Source of the DNA: Nesterenkonia alkaliphila
Lineage (GTDB): Bacteria > Actinomycetota > Actinomycetes > Actinomycetales > Micrococcaceae
DNA: 46,871 bases
Assembly (NCBI RefSeq): GCF_009758175.1
Contig: NZ_WRPM01000077.1
Coordinates: 1-46,871 of the forward strand
Direction: 5' to 3'
In this document: positions 34,913-43,451 of the stretch, piece after piece
Numbering within the stretch: the stretch's first letter is position 1
Layout: the number at the start of each line of letters is the position of its first letter
Position numbers and translations under genes: made by a program
Notes under the pieces: generated by a model
What the model was told of the DNA's origin: nothing
What the model saw: only the letters and a program-made list of their open reading frames with translations
Database searches by the model: none

Positions 34913-36228
34913 TGCAGCAATGTGCCGTGATCACCACCGGTAGGCTGAGCACTGACCATATCGCCGCATTGGAGGCACTGCACAGCCCGGTCACCATCCA
35001 GCGCCGATGCGCGGACCTGGCAGAACTCATCGCAGCCGCTCGCACCGGACGGGCAGATGCTGCACTGATCATCGGCAGCACCGAGCAGCTGACCAGCTCC
35101 ACCATCACCCAGCTGCACGAAGTGCTGCCCGCAGTAGTGGCGGTCTCGGACTCTCCGGCAGAACGGAGTCGGCTGACTGCCCTGGGGCTGAGCACATTCG
35201 ACGACGACGCCCCGGCAGCCCAGATTGCCCAGGCCCTGAGCAGTCCGGCGGCGCCGGGCTCGGCGCCTGAGGGCACCGGGGCCCCTGAGGCTGCGGCTGA
35301 GTTCGCGGCACTGAGCGATTCGGCCGGTCCGGATGGCGCTTCAGCCGCCGGGTCCAGCACTGTTGTCTGGGGTTCCTCCGGGGCGCCGGGGCGCACCACG
35401 GTGGCAGTCAACCTGGCAGCGGAGTTGGCCCTCAGCGGGCGCTCGGTCCTGCTGATCGATGCGGATACCTATGCCGCCTCAGCCGCCATTCATCTGGGGC
35501 TGCTGGAGGAATCTGCCGGAATCGCCCAGGCGGTGCGTGCCGCAGAGTACGGAAGCCTCGACTCCGATGTGCTGCTGCGCTCAGCCGTCTCCGTGGAGAT
35601 CGGCCCGGTGCGGCTCGAGGTGCTCACGGGGCTGCCCCGGGCGGACCGGTGGGCAGAGCTGCGCCCAGGGGCCCTGGATCGGGTGCTCAGCTTGGCGATC
35701 TGCCGGTATGACGAGGTGGTGGTGGATGCTGCAGCTGAGATCGCCCCGGACCAGGACTTAGGGTTTGACGCCCCGGCGGTTCAGCGCAATAGTGCCGCTC
35801 GTACGGTGCTCAGCGCCGCAGATCGGGTGATCGCCGTGGGCGCCCCCGATTCGGTGGGGTTTGCTCGGCTGGTCAAAGCCGTGCAGGGCTATGCAGAGCT
35901 GCTCCCCGAAGCCGCTGTCCCGGAGGTGGTCATCAATAAGCTGCGCAAGCAGGCGGTGGGCCGCTCTCCCAGGCGCCAGCTCACCGAGACCTGGCGGCAG
36001 CTGGGGCCAAGCACCGCCCCGCTGCAGTTCCTGCCCTGGGACCCGGAGGCCTGCGATGCGGCACTGCGCGCCGGCCAGGTGCTGGCCGAGGCAGCTGCCG
36101 AATCACCGCTGCGCAGGCAGATTGCCGCCCTGGCCGGAATCCAGGTGGGCAGGCGTCGTCGTCCATTCTCCAGGACCCGCGGCGGCACCCGTTCCGGCGG
36201 GCGCGGAACCCCGGCCGAGCGGCGTTAA
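34912..36228 (+). CDS. CpaE-like MinD/ParA-family ATPase with altered P-loop
   Basis: The 438-aa protein has an N-terminal receiver-like domain without phosphorylation motifs (1-110), an Ala/Pro/Ser linker, and a MinD/ParA-type domain: the P-loop position reads WGSSGAPGRTTVAVNLA, where both signature lysines of the deviant Walker A motif are replaced (Ser and Arg). Then LLIDADTYAASAAIHLG, and VINKLRKQAVG. The C-terminus is a basic tail (RRRRPFSRTRGG). TadZ/CpaE proteins often have altered P-loops, so localisation rather than ATP hydrolysis may be its job. ATG overlapping the SAF stop by one base; the two form an operon. Confidence 0.8.
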   Translation: MQQCAVITTGRLSTDHIAALEALHSPVTIQRRCADLAELIAAARTGRADAALIIGSTEQLTSSTITQLHEVLPAVVAVSDSPAERSRLTALGLSTFDDDAPAAQIAQALSSPAAPGSAPEGTGAPEAAAEFAALSDSAGPDGASAAGSSTVVWGSSGAPGRTTVAVNLAAELALSGRSVLLIDADTYAASAAIHLGLLEESAGIAQAVRAAEYGSLDSDVLLRSAVSVEIGPVRLEVLTGLPRADRWAELRPGALDRVLSLAICRYDEVVVDAAAEIAPDQDLGFDAPAVQRNSAARTVLSAADRVIAVGAPDSVGFARLVKAVQGYAELLPEAAVPEVVINKLRKQAVGRSPRRQLTETWRQLGPSTAPLQFLPWDPEACDAALRAGQVLAEAAAESPLRRQIAALAGIQVGRRRRPFSRTRGGTRSGGRGTPAERR

Positions 36229-36297
36229 TCTGCTGTTTGCCCCCATGGGCTTCCAGGCCCGGCTCTGGGAGGATATGGTGACAAGTGCTTCTAAGGC

Positions 36298-36303
36298 TAC
36301 ATT
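36298..36303 (+). promoter_or_regulatory. Candidate -10 of the glutamate dehydrogenase gene
   Basis: TACATT, 23 nt before the ATG at 36327; the transcript would have a leader of about 17 nt with a weak ribosome site. Confidence 0.3.
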
Positions 36304-36326
36304 CAAGGGAGAAAACAGGCTTAGCG

Positions 36327-39300
36327 ATGGCAGAGCAGCCCAGCACACTCTGGAGACGTGAGGACGAGCAGTACCAGGCGCTGACCGAGGCCTACTTCGC
36401 GCATATCGCTGAGGAGGATCTCGCCAAGCTCAGTGCCGCAGCTCGCCAACAGCGGGTCAGCGCCCATGTGGAGACGGCCGATTCACGCACCAGCACCGAG
36501 CCGGCCGTGCGGGTGGTGGAGGTGGAGCACCGCAGTATTGTGCAGGTAGTTACCGATGACATGCCCTATCTGGTGGACTCGGTCACCAGCGAGGTCACCC
36601 GTTGCGGGCACGCCATCACCTTGGTGGTCCACCCGATCCTGCTGGCCAAACGCAGCAGCTCCGGGGCCCGGCTCAAGGCCGTGCAGTCGGTGCCCACCTC
36701 CGGGCGCTCGCTGTCCTCAGGAGATACCCAGGCGCTGCCCACAGTGGCCGCCTTCATCGAGGAGCAGGACCGGACCCAGGTGGAGTCCTGGATCGCGGTG
36801 GAGTTGGACCGGGTCATCGACCATGAGGCAGCACAGAGCCTGGTCACCGGGCTGAACCGGGTGCTCGAGGACGTCCGCAGCAGCCACCGGGACCAGGCCC
36901 GGATGATCCAGGAGGTCTCCCGTGCCGCCACCGAGTTCCGCCAGCTCTCCGGCGTGGAGGACCGGGATGAGTCGGCTGAGCTGCTGGAGTGGATGGGCAC
37001 CGGGAACTTCCTGTTCCTGGGCTACCGGCAGTACCGGGCCGTGGGTGAGGGGCTGGAGCCGATCCCCGGCACCGGGCTCGGCGTGCTCTCCGATGTGGAC
37101 GGAAAGCCCCGCACCGGCTACACCAGTGAGCTCACCGCAGAGGCTGCCGGCCAGGCCGCGGACAAGCCGCTGGTCATCACCAAGGCCGATGCTCGCTCCA
37201 CCGTACGCCGGCGCACCTATGTGGACTATGTGGCGGTGAAGACCTATGAGTACGACGGCACCGTGCTCAACCTCACCGGCGAGCGGCGCTTCCTGGGTCT
37301 GTTCAGCCAGCGGGCCTACACCCAGTCGATTGTGACCATCCCGCTGCTGCGTTCTCGGGCCAAGCAGCTGCTGGCCCGCTCCGGATTCAGCCCCGACTCT
37401 CACTCCGGGACCGATCTGATGCAGATCCTGGAGACCTATCCGCGCAATGAGCTCATGCAGATGGACATTGCCGAGATCGAGGATGTGGCCTGGCAGATCC
37501 TGCAGCTGCAGGAGCGGCGCCGGATCAAGCTCTTTCTGCGCCGGGACCACTACGGCCGGTTCATGACCGCACTGCTCTACATGCCCCGGGACCGGTACAA
37601 CACCGACACCCGGCGGCGGGCTGAGGAGCAGCTGCTGGCGCATATCGATGCCGAGTCCATCGACTTCAATGTGCGGCTCTCGGATTCCGTGCTGGCCCGG
37701 GTCTTCTTCCGGATCCGGCTGAAGCCAGATGCTGAGCCGATGCAGATCTCGGTCGCCGAGCTGGAGGCCAGACTTGGCCGCGCGGTGCGCTCCTGGGGCG
37801 AGGGAATCACACAGGAGGCCGCCGAACGCTATTCCACAGCCCATGCGGAACGGATCTCCGCCCGCTGGGCCGAGGCCTTCCCGCCGGAGTACCGGGTGGT
37901 CTACGAGGTGGCCGATGCCCTCCACGACGCCGCCGAGTTCGAAACCTTGGAGGCTGAGACTGAGGCCGGTCCGCGGCTTTCGTTCTACCCCCCGGGAGCA
38001 GACGATCCGGCGCATATGCGGCTGAAGCTCTACCTGACCGACTCCAAGACGCTCACCGATACCCTGCCGATCATCGATGACTTCGGCCTGGCCCTGCTGG
38101 ATGAGCGCGCCTACACCATCAGCACCCCAGACGGAGCGGTCTTCTACCTCTATGACCTGGGCATCTGTTATCCGGCGGAGGTGGACCCCTACGCCACCAC
38201 GGAGGTCTTCAAAGAGGCCTACCACCAGGTGCTCACCCAGCGGGTGGAGTCCGATGAGTTCTCCAGGCTGGTGCTGCATCTGCAGATGGACGTCCGCCGG
38301 ATCACCGTGCTGCGCGCCTATGCCAAGTACATGCGCCAGTTGGGCATGCCGCACTCCTACGACTTCCTCTCCGAGGCGCTGCTGGCCAACCCGGATGTGA
38401 CCCGGGCACTGGTCGCCTACTTCACCGCCAAATTCGATCCCGCTTTGGACTCCGGGCGCAATGAGGCTGTCCAGGCCTGCCGGGCCCGGGTGGTGGAGGC
38501 CCTGGAGACGGTCAAGACCCTGGACGCCGATCGGGTGCTCTCCACGTTCCTGAACCTCATCGACGCCACCGACCGCACCAACCTCTACCAGGGCCACGAG
38601 TGGCTCTCACTGAAGCTGCGCCCGCAGGACATCGATGCAGCCCCTGCCCCCCGGCCGGCCCATGAGATCTGGGTCTACTCCCCGGTGGTGGAGGGCTCCC
38701 ACCTGCGTTACGAGCGGATTGCCCGCGGCGGGCTGCGCTGGTCCGACCGCTCTGAGGACTTCCGCACCGAGGTGCTGGGCCTGGTCAAAGCGCAGATGGC
38801 CAAGAACGCGGTCATCGTCCCCTCCGGGGCCAAGGGCGCCTTCTTCCCCAAACGGCTGCCCGACCCCCGAGCTGACCGCGGCGCCTGGTTCGAAGCGGGC
38901 CGTGCGGCTTACCAGACCTTCATCCGTGGCCTGCTCGACGTCACAGACAACCAGCAGACTCAGGAGGACGGGACCATCAGCATCGTGGCCCCGGAATGCG
39001 TGGTCCGTCACGACGGCGACGACGCCTACCTGGTGGTGGCAGCGGATAAGGGCACTGCCACCTTCTCTGACACAGCCAATGAGATCAGCGCAGAGTACGG
39101 GCACTGGCTCGGCGACGCCTTCGCTTCGGGCGGCTCGGTGGGCTATGACCACAAGGCCATGGGAATCACTGCCCGCGGTGCCTGGGAGTCGGTGAAGTCG
39201 CATTTCAAGACGCTGGGCCATGACACCCAGTCCCAGGACTTCACCGTGGTGGGAATCGGGGACATGGGCGGCGATGTCTTTGGCAACGGCATGCTGCTCT

Positions 39301-41135
39301 CCGAGCACATCCAGCTGGTGGCCGCGTTCAACCACCTGCATATCTTCATCGACCCCAACCCGGACGCGGCGGTCTCCTACCAGGAGCGGCAGCGTCTCTT
39401 CACCGCCGAGAAGTCCGGCTGGGATGCCTATGACACGGACCTGATCTCGGAGGGGGGCGGGGTGTTCTCCCGGGAGTCCCGCAGCATAGAGATCAGTCCG
39501 CAGATGCGTGAGCGATTCGGCATCGACGCCGAAGAGATGACCCCGCCGGAGCTGATCACCGCACTGCTGAAGGCCCCCGCCGACCTGCTCTACAACGGCG
39601 GGATCGGCACCTACGTCAAGGCCAGCCACGAATCCCATGAGGAGGTCGGCGACCGGGCCAATACCGGCATCCGGATCAACGGAGCTGAGCTTCAGGTCAA
39701 AGTGGTGGCTGAGGGAGGCAACCTGGGCCTTACCCAGGCCGGCCGCATCGAGGCGGCCCAGCACGGCGTGCTGCTGAACACCGACGCCATCGACAACTCT
39801 GCCGGTGTGGATTGCTCCGACCACGAGGTCAACATCAAGATCCTGCTGGACTCCCTGGTCAGTTCCGGGCATCTGGAGGCCCAGGACCGCAGTCAGCTGC
39901 TGGAGGAGATGACCGAGGAGGTCGCCCAGCTGGTGCTGCGCACCAATGAGGACCAGAATGTGCTGCTGCTGGCAGAACGGCACCGGCTCACTGAATGGTC
40001 GCCCAGCTTCGGTCGGCTGATCACCTGGCTGGAGAACAACGCCGGGCTGGACCGTGAACTGGAGGTGCTGCCCACCGACCAGGACATGCTGGAGCGGCTG
40101 GAGAACCAGGTGCCCCCGCTGACCGTCCCGGAGCTCTCGGTGCTGGCGGCCTATGCCAAGATCCACCTCAAAGGGGCCATCGCGGACTCCGACCTGCCCG
40201 GCGACCCTTGGCTGGGCAGCACCCTGGAGGACTACTTCCCGGAGCAGCTGAGCAGCCGGTTCGCCGAGCAGCTGCCCCGGCATCCCCTGGCTGAACGCAT
40301 AATCGCCAACGAGCTGGCCAATGACGTGATCAATATGGCCGGAGCCACCTTCGTCTTCCGCACCGTTGAGGAGACTTTCGCCTCCCCGGCCCAGGTGACC
40401 CGTGCCTTCATCATTGCCCGCGAGCTCTTCCAGCTGCAGGAGTTCGATTCCGCGCTGCGGTCACTGCCGGTGGACTTCCCCACCAGCGACTGGGCGGAGA
40501 CATATGTGAATATGCGCCGTCTGCTGGACCGTGCGGTGCGCTGGTTGGTCAATAATGGCGTGGAGGGCGACTCCCTGGAGGCAGATATCGCTGCTTACCA
40601 GGAACATATCGCCCCGCTCTACCGCAATCTGCGTCCGCTGCTGGCCGGGCAGGATGCTGATCGGGCGGCCGCCCGCCACCAGGAGGTCCGTGAGCTCGGC
40701 ATGGATGAGGAGCTCGCCGGCTGGTATGCGGAGCTGTTCGAGTCCTTCTCGCTGTTGGACATTGCGGCACTGGCGCGCAGCCACGGCCTGGACTCCCAGA
40801 CCGTGGCGGAGGTCTACTTTGCGGTCTACGCAGAGTTCAACGCTGATGAGCTCCTCAACCACATCACCAGGCTGCCCCGGAAGGACAAATGGCAGGCGCT
40901 GGCCCGTGGCGCGCAGCGCGATGAGCTGTACTTCGCGCTGCGTGAGATCACCGAATCGGTGCTGACCAGCACCTCAGCGGAGACTACCGCAGGGCGGTTG
41001 GAGGAGTGGAAGCAGGCCAACAGTTCTGCTCTGGAACGCTCAGCACGGCTGGCCGAGGAGATCCGGAACCGTGAGCACTCGATGGCCTCTATTACCGTGC
41101 TGCTGCGCCACCTGCGCGGCCTGATCGGCGCCTAG
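36327..41135 (+). CDS. gdh: NAD-specific glutamate dehydrogenase, large (180-kDa) type
   Basis: Oxidative deamination of glutamate to 2-oxoglutarate and ammonia with NAD. The 1602-aa length is typical of the L_180 class. N-terminal ACT-like regulatory domains (about 1-600) include MPYLVDSVTSEVTRCGH and FLGLFSQRAYTQS. The catalytic core has RGGLRWSDRSEDFRTEVLGL, then VKAQMAKNAVIVPSGAKGA with the catalytic lysine region, and the nucleotide site VVGIGDMGGDVFGNGML. The C-terminal helical region has LAAYAKIHLKGAI. I chose the ATG at 36327 (AEQPSTLW); a GTG at 36285 would precede the candidate -10. Eleven nt separate it from pdtaS, so they may be cotranscribed. Confidence 0.96.
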   Translation: MAEQPSTLWRREDEQYQALTEAYFAHIAEEDLAKLSAAARQQRVSAHVETADSRTSTEPAVRVVEVEHRSIVQVVTDDMPYLVDSVTSEVTRCGHAITLVVHPILLAKRSSSGARLKAVQSVPTSGRSLSSGDTQALPTVAAFIEEQDRTQVESWIAVELDRVIDHEAAQSLVTGLNRVLEDVRSSHRDQARMIQEVSRAATEFRQLSGVEDRDESAELLEWMGTGNFLFLGYRQYRAVGEGLEPIPGTGLGVLSDVDGKPRTGYTSELTAEAAGQAADKPLVITKADARSTVRRRTYVDYVAVKTYEYDGTVLNLTGERRFLGLFSQRAYTQSIVTIPLLRSRAKQLLARSGFSPDSHSGTDLMQILETYPRNELMQMDIAEIEDVAWQILQLQERRRIKLFLRRDHYGRFMTALLYMPRDRYNTDTRRRAEEQLLAHIDAESIDFNVRLSDSVLARVFFRIRLKPDAEPMQISVAELEARLGRAVRSWGEGITQEAAERYSTAHAERISARWAEAFPPEYRVVYEVADALHDAAEFETLEAETEAGPRLSFYPPGADDPAHMRLKLYLTDSKTLTDTLPIIDDFGLALLDERAYTISTPDGAVFYLYDLGICYPAEVDPYATTEVFKEAYHQVLTQRVESDEFSRLVLHLQMDVRRITVLRAYAKYMRQLGMPHSYDFLSEALLANPDVTRALVAYFTAKFDPALDSGRNEAVQACRARVVEALETVKTLDADRVLSTFLNLIDATDRTNLYQGHEWLSLKLRPQDIDAAPAPRPAHEIWVYSPVVEGSHLRYERIARGGLRWSDRSEDFRTEVLGLVKAQMAKNAVIVPSGAKGAFFPKRLPDPRADRGAWFEAGRAAYQTFIRGLLDVTDNQQTQEDGTISIVAPECVVRHDGDDAYLVVAADKGTATFSDTANEISAEYGHWLGDAFASGGSVGYDHKAMGITARGAWESVKSHFKTLGHDTQSQDFTVVGIGDMGGDVFGNGMLLSEHIQLVAAFNHLHIFIDPNPDAAVSYQERQRLFTAEKSGWDAYDTDLISEGGGVFSRESRSIEISPQMRERFGIDAEEMTPPELITALLKAPADLLYNGGIGTYVKASHESHEEVGDRANTGIRINGAELQVKVVAEGGNLGLTQAGRIEAAQHGVLLNTDAIDNSAGVDCSDHEVNIKILLDSLVSSGHLEAQDRSQLLEEMTEEVAQLVLRTNEDQNVLLLAERHRLTEWSPSFGRLITWLENNAGLDRELEVLPTDQDMLERLENQVPPLTVPELSVLAAYAKIHLKGAIADSDLPGDPWLGSTLEDYFPEQLSSRFAEQLPRHPLAERIIANELANDVINMAGATFVFRTVEETFASPAQVTRAFIIARELFQLQEFDSALRSLPVDFPTSDWAETYVNMRRLLDRAVRWLVNNGVEGDSLEADIAAYQEHIAPLYRNLRPLLAGQDADRAAARHQEVRELGMDEELAGWYAELFESFSLLDIAALARSHGLDSQTVAEVYFAVYAEFNADELLNHITRLPRKDKWQALARGAQRDELYFALREITESVLTSTSAETTAGRLEEWKQANSSALERSARLAEEIRNREHSMASITVLLRHLRGLIGA

Positions 41136-41146
41136 CTCTGGGGGCT

Positions 41147-42667
41147 GTGGCGGTGCTGAGCGAGAGGCTGCGGGACTCAGAGCACCTCAGCTCTCAGGAT
41201 GCTGAATGGCTGCATGCCCTGGTCAGTGATTGGCAGCTGCTCTCAGACCTTGCCTTTTCCGATCTGGTGCTCTGGTTCCCTGACACTGACCGGGGGCTGG
41301 TGGACCCCCACCGGGGGTCTTTCATCGCCCTGGCCCAGGCCAGGCCCTCCACCACTCAGACGCTCATTCACCGCGATGTGGTCGGTGACCGGATCCGGGC
41401 AGACCTGCGCCGTATGGTCGAGCGGGCCTGGATCAACCAGGTGGAGACCAACTCCTCAGACCAGGGTCAGCCCTCCCCGGCGCGGATGCGGGTCACCGCC
41501 ATTCCGCTGGTTCGGGAGGGAAGGACGGTGGCTGTCATCACCCTGCACTTCTCCGTCGCGGCCCTGCGCACTCCCTCCCGGATGGAACTGACCTACCGGC
41601 GCTGCGCGGCTGATCTGCTGGCCATGGCGGGGGAGGGGGTCTGGCCGGACACCAGCCAGGAGTTCACGGGGTATTCGGGCGCGCCCAGGGTGGGGGACGG
41701 GCTGCTGCGGCTTGATACTGAGGGCAAGATCAGCTTTGCAAGCCCCAATGCTGTCTCGGCCCTGCTGCGCCTGGGGGTCCAGGAGACCCTGGAGGGCCGG
41801 TCCCTGGCCGGGATCGGAGCTGAGCTGCAGCGAGCCACCGGCGTGGCAGTGGATGAGTCCCAGCCGCTGATGCTCACCGGCCGCAGAGCCATGCGCGCTG
41901 AGCTGGAGGCCCATGGGGCGGCGGTGACTCTGCGCTCGATCCCGCTGCGCCGTGGGGGTGAGCGCTTCGCCGCACTGGTGCTCTGCCGGGATGTCACCGA
42001 GCTGCGCCGCCGGGAGAAGCAGCTGATGAGCAAGGACGCCACTATCAAGGAGATCCACCACCGGGTGAAGAACAACCTGCAGACGGTCTCCGCGCTGCTG
42101 CGCATGCAGTCTCGCCGGATGGACTCGGAGGAGGGGCGCTCCGGACTGCGCCGGGCCATGCGCCGGGTGGAGACCATCGCAATGGTCCATGACTCGCTCT
42201 CCCAGGGCTTGGAGGAGAGTGTGGACGTCGATGAACTGATGCGCCGGCAGCTGCGGCTGGCCGCTGAGATGGCCCAGTCCGAGCGCAGCGCCCATACCGA
42301 GCTGCAGGGCAGTTTCGGCCAGCTGCCCCCGGATATGGTCACCCCGCTGGTGCTGGTGATCACCGAGATCGTGGCCAATGCGGTGGAGCATGGGCTGACC
42401 GGGATGCCGGCACAGGAGAGTCTGAATGTGATACTGGCAGTGCACCGGCACACAGATGCCGCAGGCCGCCAGCGGCTTGAAATAGAGCTGCAGGATGACG
42501 GGGTGGGCATCCCGGAGCAGGACTGGGAACCCGGGCTGGGCCTGCAGATCGTGAAGACACTGGTCCGCGGGGAGCTCTCCGGCTCCATCCAGTGGCTCCC
42601 TGGCGAGGGTCAGAGCCCGGGGCGTCCCGGCACCAAGGTGGTGCTGCGAGCTCCCATCCTCGGGTGA
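41147..42667 (+). CDS. pdtaS: Sensor histidine kinase PdtaS
   Basis: Soluble HisKA_2-type kinase that in mycobacteria phosphorylates the ANTAR regulator PdtaR. The 506-aa protein has an N-terminal GAF domain (WLHALVSDWQLLSDLAFSDL), a PAS-like domain (about 185-290), and the kinase core: phospho-acceptor His304 in KEIHHRVKNNLQTVSALLRM, N box VITEIVANAVEHGL and G boxes QDDGVGIPEQDW and GLGLQIVKTLVRGELSG. No transmembrane segment. The GTG start gives MAVLSERL, the position seen in relatives, with GGGGG nearby. pdtaR is not in the window, as is usual. Confidence 0.93.
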   Translation: MAVLSERLRDSEHLSSQDAEWLHALVSDWQLLSDLAFSDLVLWFPDTDRGLVDPHRGSFIALAQARPSTTQTLIHRDVVGDRIRADLRRMVERAWINQVETNSSDQGQPSPARMRVTAIPLVREGRTVAVITLHFSVAALRTPSRMELTYRRCAADLLAMAGEGVWPDTSQEFTGYSGAPRVGDGLLRLDTEGKISFASPNAVSALLRLGVQETLEGRSLAGIGAELQRATGVAVDESQPLMLTGRRAMRAELEAHGAAVTLRSIPLRRGGERFAALVLCRDVTELRRREKQLMSKDATIKEIHHRVKNNLQTVSALLRMQSRRMDSEEGRSGLRRAMRRVETIAMVHDSLSQGLEESVDVDELMRRQLRLAAEMAQSERSAHTELQGSFGQLPPDMVTPLVLVITEIVANAVEHGLTGMPAQESLNVILAVHRHTDAAGRQRLEIELQDDGVGIPEQDWEPGLGLQIVKTLVRGELSGSIQWLPGEGQSPGRPGTKVVLRAPILG

Positions 42668-42693
42668 TGCACGCGCAGCCCCCGTAGAGGGGA

Positions 42694-42784
42694 CCGGCGG
42701 GACCAGCTTCAGGTGTGAAGGCCGGCAAGGCTTTGCCGGCCGAGAGCCGAGCGGGGTTTCCCCGCCGGCGGGACCAGCTTCAGG
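42694..42784. repeat. Repeat-hairpin module between pdtaS and the response regulator
   Basis: An exact 20-bp direct repeat (42694-42713 and 42765-42784, beginning CCGGCGGGACC) flanks two hairpins: 9-bp stem at 42720-42741 (GGCCGGCAA with TTGCCGGCC) and 6-bp stem at 42751-42765 (GCGGGG-TTT-CCCCGC). The flanking genes converge, so the hairpins may stop transcription from both sides. The direct repeat is not explained by that and may be a small repetitive element. Confidence 0.6.
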
Positions 42785-42791
42785 GACCAAC

Positions 42792-43451
42792 TCAGACGTC
42801 CAAGCGGTAGCCGACGCCGCGGACGGTCTTTATGGACTCCGAGCCGATCTTGGCCCGCAGGTAGCGCACGTAGACGTCCACCAGATTGGAACCGGGGTCA
42901 AAGCTGTAGCCCCAGACCATCTCCAGCAGCTGCTCACGGGAGAGCACCTGCCCGGGATGGCGCATGAAGGTCTCTGCCAGGGTGAACTCCCGGGAGGAGA
43001 GCTCATGCTCGGCATCACCGACCCGCACCTTGCGTGAGTGCAGGTCCAGGGTCAGCGCCCCGGCGCTGAGGGTGGTGGGCTCATCGGCGGAGCCGCCGCG
43101 CAGGCGCAGCCGGATCCGGGCCAGCAGCTCATCGATGCTGAACGGCTTGGCCATATAGTCGTCCGCCCCGGACTCCAGCCCCTTGACGGTATCGGCGGGA
43201 GTGTCGCGGGCGGTGAGGATGATCACCGGGGCTGCGAACTTCTTGGCCCGCAGCCGGGAGAGCAGCCGCAGCCCGTCCTCATCGGGCAGGCCCAGGTCCA
43301 GCACGGCGAGGTCCACGGAGGTGTTCAGCGCGAACTCGAAGCCCTCCCCGGCGGTGGCGGCGCGGACTGTGGCATAGCCTGCCGAGCGCAGGCCCTTCTC
43401 CACGAATGAGGCGATGCGGTCCTCATCCTCGATGATCAGAATATTCGTCAC
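42792..43451 (-). CDS. OmpR-family response regulator
   Basis: The 219-aa protein has a receiver with acidic pocket IEDEDR, phospho-acceptor Asp52 in AVLDLGLPDEDG, Lys in YMAKPFSIDE, and a C-terminal winged helix (SREFTLAETFMRHPGQVLSR, DVYVRYLRAKIG, VRGVGYRLDV). GTG start that overlaps the stop of the histidine kinase by 4 nt, so the kinase gene is upstream and both are made from one message. Its target is not evident; the phosphotransferase gene beyond the kinase is a candidate. Confidence 0.93.
   Translation of the reverse strand: MTNILIIEDEDRIASFVEKGLRSAGYATVRAATAGEGFEFALNTSVDLAVLDLGLPDEDGLRLLSRLRAKKFAAPVIILTARDTPADTVKGLESGADDYMAKPFSIDELLARIRLRLRGGSADEPTTLSAGALTLDLHSRKVRVGDAEHELSSREFTLAETFMRHPGQVLSREQLLEMVWGYSFDPGSNLVDVYVRYLRAKIGSESIKTVRGVGYRLDV

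Noticed and set aside
36717-40283. Two very long open frames on the minus strand (36717-38597 and 38607-40283)
   Set aside because: They lie opposite the glutamate dehydrogenase gene and reflect GC-rich third positions; their translations are rich in Gly, His, Gln and Val without family motifs, while the plus-strand protein is clearly real.
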